A program made the position numbers and the translations under genes. From Planctomycetota bacterium (GTDB lineage: Bacteria; Planctomycetota; SKW154), in the NCBI GenBank assembly GCA_026418755.1, contig JAOAAR010000096.1:1-7219 (forward strand): a stretch of DNA of 7,219 nucleotides, given 5' to 3'. A model generated the notes under the pieces. It was not told where the DNA came from and searched no databases. It saw only the letters and a list, made by a program, of their open reading frames with translations. The first letter of the stretch is position 1. Every line of letters starts with the position of its first letter. Shown here piece after piece: positions 5,549 to 7,219 of the stretch.

Positions 5549-7153
5549 TTATTTTTTTCCTGACATATCTATGAATTTGCCTCTGTTTTCTGCGGCGAGT
5601 TTTTTCAAGAAGTCTATTCCTGCGTCTTTTCCGAATGCGATGGTGTTTATGACCACTCTGCGGGTAGCGTTCACTTCGCGGATTTTTCGTAAGATTCCTT
5701 CGGGTGTGTGGATTTTGCCTGTGTTGGGGAGTCCATCTGAGAGGAGGTATACGGTGTCTACTTCTGGGTCTGAGAGGGCGGCTTCGAGGGCATCGTAGAT
5801 GTTTGTGTCCATTTGGGGGGAGAGTTTGGAGACGAAGTTGAGGGATGCTTTTTTGGCTTCATCGCTTGCTTTGATTAGTTTTGGTTGTAGGAGGGAGAAT
5901 TCGGTATGGAAGGTGATGATGTTGAACTTAACTTTTTGGGTCAGTTTGTCGAGGCAGCGTGCCAATTCACCTTTAGCGATATCTAATTTGGTACCTTTGT
6001 AGAGTTTTCCTTCGATTTCGAGTTCTGCTGCTTCTTCCATAGAGCCTGATATATCAATCAGGAAGCAGACTCGGTAGGAGAGGATTTCCATTCCGTAGTA
6101 TTTTGCGGGTTCTGTTCTATAATTTTTTCTGGGGGTTTGTTGGGCAGGTTCTTCTTCATCGCTCACTTTTTCGGGGAAGACGAAGTCTTCCCGCGCTATT
6201 TTCCACCAGTCTGTCCAACTCTGTTCATCGTCTGCGAACCATTTGCCTGTAAGTTTTCGCAGGCTCATTGCGATGTCTGCTTTAAGTCTTCCTTCCTCTT
6301 TTGGCATTGCGCTTATAAGGATGTCGATGCTTTCTTTGTGTTTTAAGAAGGAGAGGGTTTCTATGAGGGCGGAGCGTACCTGCCAGTTCTTGTCGGAGAG
6401 TAGTTTTTTTGCGTATTCAAGGGCGCCGTCTTCTGGGCTCAAGCGGCGCAGGATAGTGGCGGCGAGCACGCGTGGGGGAGACTCTTTCTCTTCGAGACCT
6501 GTGGCTACTGCTTCTTTGAAGAGGGATTTTTCTTTGCCTACGGAGTAGATGCATCGGAGGATATCCACGAGGAATTTTCTATTCTCTTTTTCTTTCAAGA
6601 GTGAGGAGAGGGAGGGGTCGAGGTCTGTTATTCTGAATTCTGTTGCTACTTTCAATGCGGTGGGGATGAGGGTTCTTTTTGTTTTGTCTTCGAGGAGTCT
6701 TTTGAGGGGGGCGCGCAGTTTTTCATTGCCTGAATGGTTTAGTGCGCCGAAGACGGCATCTGGGATGAAAGGGTATTTTTCGTTGTTGGGTGCGGAATAG
6801 GTGGGGCCGCGTCGCTTTAGAGGGGGGGCGGTCTCTTCATAGAGAAGGGCTTCAAGGAGTGCGCAGAACGATTCATAGGTGCCGATTTCAGACAAGGCGA
6901 AAAGGGCGTAGATGCGCACATCTTGGGAGGGGTCGTTTTTGAAGGCATCCGATAAGGCGTCTATAGATGTTTTTGTTTTGAATTGGCGGAGTTCCCAGAT
7001 GATTGTTGCCCGCATCTGGTCAGCCACAGTTGGGTTTCCGTCTGAGGGGTTGGTCAATTCTTTTTTATATCGTCTTATAATTTCGTTCTCGTCCGCAGCG
7101 GTTAGGGAGGTAAGCATCAGCAAGGCGGACAGAAAAGTGATTACATACCGCAT
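5549..7153 (-). CDS. Secreted HEAT-repeat and VWA-domain protein
   Basis: A 534-residue exported protein of unknown function. The N-terminus has a basic residue, a hydrophobic core (4-17) and a plausible signal peptidase I site near A19-A20, so the rest should act outside the cytoplasm. Residues about 45-300 are helical HEAT-like repeats, clearest at 79-103 and 259-283. They end in LTGKWFADDEQSWTDWWKIA (301-320). After an acidic linker (about 325-350) comes a VWA domain (356-534) with a complete metal-ion-dependent adhesion site: DISGS (D367, S369, S371), T450 and D473 in LLSDG. VWA domains bind protein ligands through the chelated metal, and HEAT repeats are also protein-binding scaffolds, so an adhesion or assembly role in the envelope is inferred. 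An AAGGAG site lies eight bases before the ATG. It is coupled to parA downstream. Confidence 0.9.
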   Translation of the reverse strand: MRYVITFLSALLMLTSLTAADENEIIRRYKKELTNPSDGNPTVADQMRATIIWELRQFKTKTSIDALSDAFKNDPSQDVRIYALFALSEIGTYESFCALLEALLYEETAPPLKRRGPTYSAPNNEKYPFIPDAVFGALNHSGNEKLRAPLKRLLEDKTKRTLIPTALKVATEFRITDLDPSLSSLLKEKENRKFLVDILRCIYSVGKEKSLFKEAVATGLEEKESPPRVLAATILRRLSPEDGALEYAKKLLSDKNWQVRSALIETLSFLKHKESIDILISAMPKEEGRLKADIAMSLRKLTGKWFADDEQSWTDWWKIAREDFVFPEKVSDEEEPAQQTPRKNYRTEPAKYYGMEILSYRVCFLIDISGSMEEAAELEIEGKLYKGTKLDIAKGELARCLDKLTQKVKFNIITFHTEFSLLQPKLIKASDEAKKASLNFVSKLSPQMDTNIYDALEAALSDPEVDTVYLLSDGLPNTGKIHTPEGILRKIREVNATRRVVINTIAFGKDAGIDFLKKLAAENRGKFIDMSGKK

Positions 7154-7178
7154 TCTTTCTTCTCCTTTATCTCTTATC

Positions 7179-7217
7179 AGTATATACTATGTTACATCGG
7201 TTTTCATTCGCTTTCAA
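7179..7217 (-). promoter_or_regulatory. Candidate promoter(s) for the HEAT-VWA/parA unit
   Basis: Two overlapping candidates can be read on the minus strand, each with a 17-base spacer. One pairs TTGAAA (7217-7212) with TAACAT (7194-7189). The other pairs ATGAAA (7207-7202) with TATACT (7184-7179). Each has one good and one weaker element, and the region is AT-rich enough that chance matches are possible. The gene's ATG follows about 25-35 bases later. The window ends here, so the unit could instead start further upstream. Confidence 0.4.
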
Positions 7218-7219
7218 GG

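Noticed and set aside
6821..6829. Run of seven G inside the HEAT-VWA gene, a possible frameshift or sequencing-error site
   Set aside because: The reading frame continues sensibly on both sides (APPLKRRGP) and the downstream VWA domain is intact, so there is no sign of a frame error.

Overview
This window shows seven protein-coding genes and no RNA gene, CRISPR array or mobile element. The DNA has moderate GC and dense bacterial gene packing. The best lineage clue is the secreted protein that joins HEAT repeats to a C-terminal VWA domain. That architecture, with its 'LTG..F..D...W..WW' block before the linker, is one I associate with Planctomycetota or related lineages; this is a tentative inference from a single protein.

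Layout from left to right: (1) The 3' part of an FtsX/MacB-type ABC transporter permease on the + strand, cut by the window edge (to 1283). (2) Facing it after only 4 bases are six minus-strand genes. In their transcription order, from right to left, they are a secreted HEAT-VWA protein (7153-5549), a ParA/Soj ATPase one base later (5547-4777), a 184-base gap holding a good promoter, rpsO (4592-4326), pnp (4257-2047), and two tandem, 72% identical small cupins (2037-1663 and 1626-1288).

The minus-strand genes look like two transcription units. One is HEAT-VWA plus parA, translationally coupled. The other is rpsO-pnp, the widely conserved S15/PNPase operon, extended here by the cupin pair. The first cupin's ribosome binding site overlaps the pnp stop codon. 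The second cupin looks like a duplicate that carried a copy of the pnp tail and ribosome binding site with it.

The strongest non-gene signal is a strand composition asymmetry. The + strand is G+T-rich throughout, including the non-coding gap and the antisense side of minus-strand genes. Third codon positions are therefore mostly T/G in the + gene and mostly A/C in the minus genes. This is what strong replication-strand mutational bias looks like, and it would place rpsO-pnp and its neighbours on the lagging strand. I did not find a clearly new biological system; the cupin duplication with a patch of perfect identity and the ParA/HEAT-VWA pairing are the most worthwhile leads.
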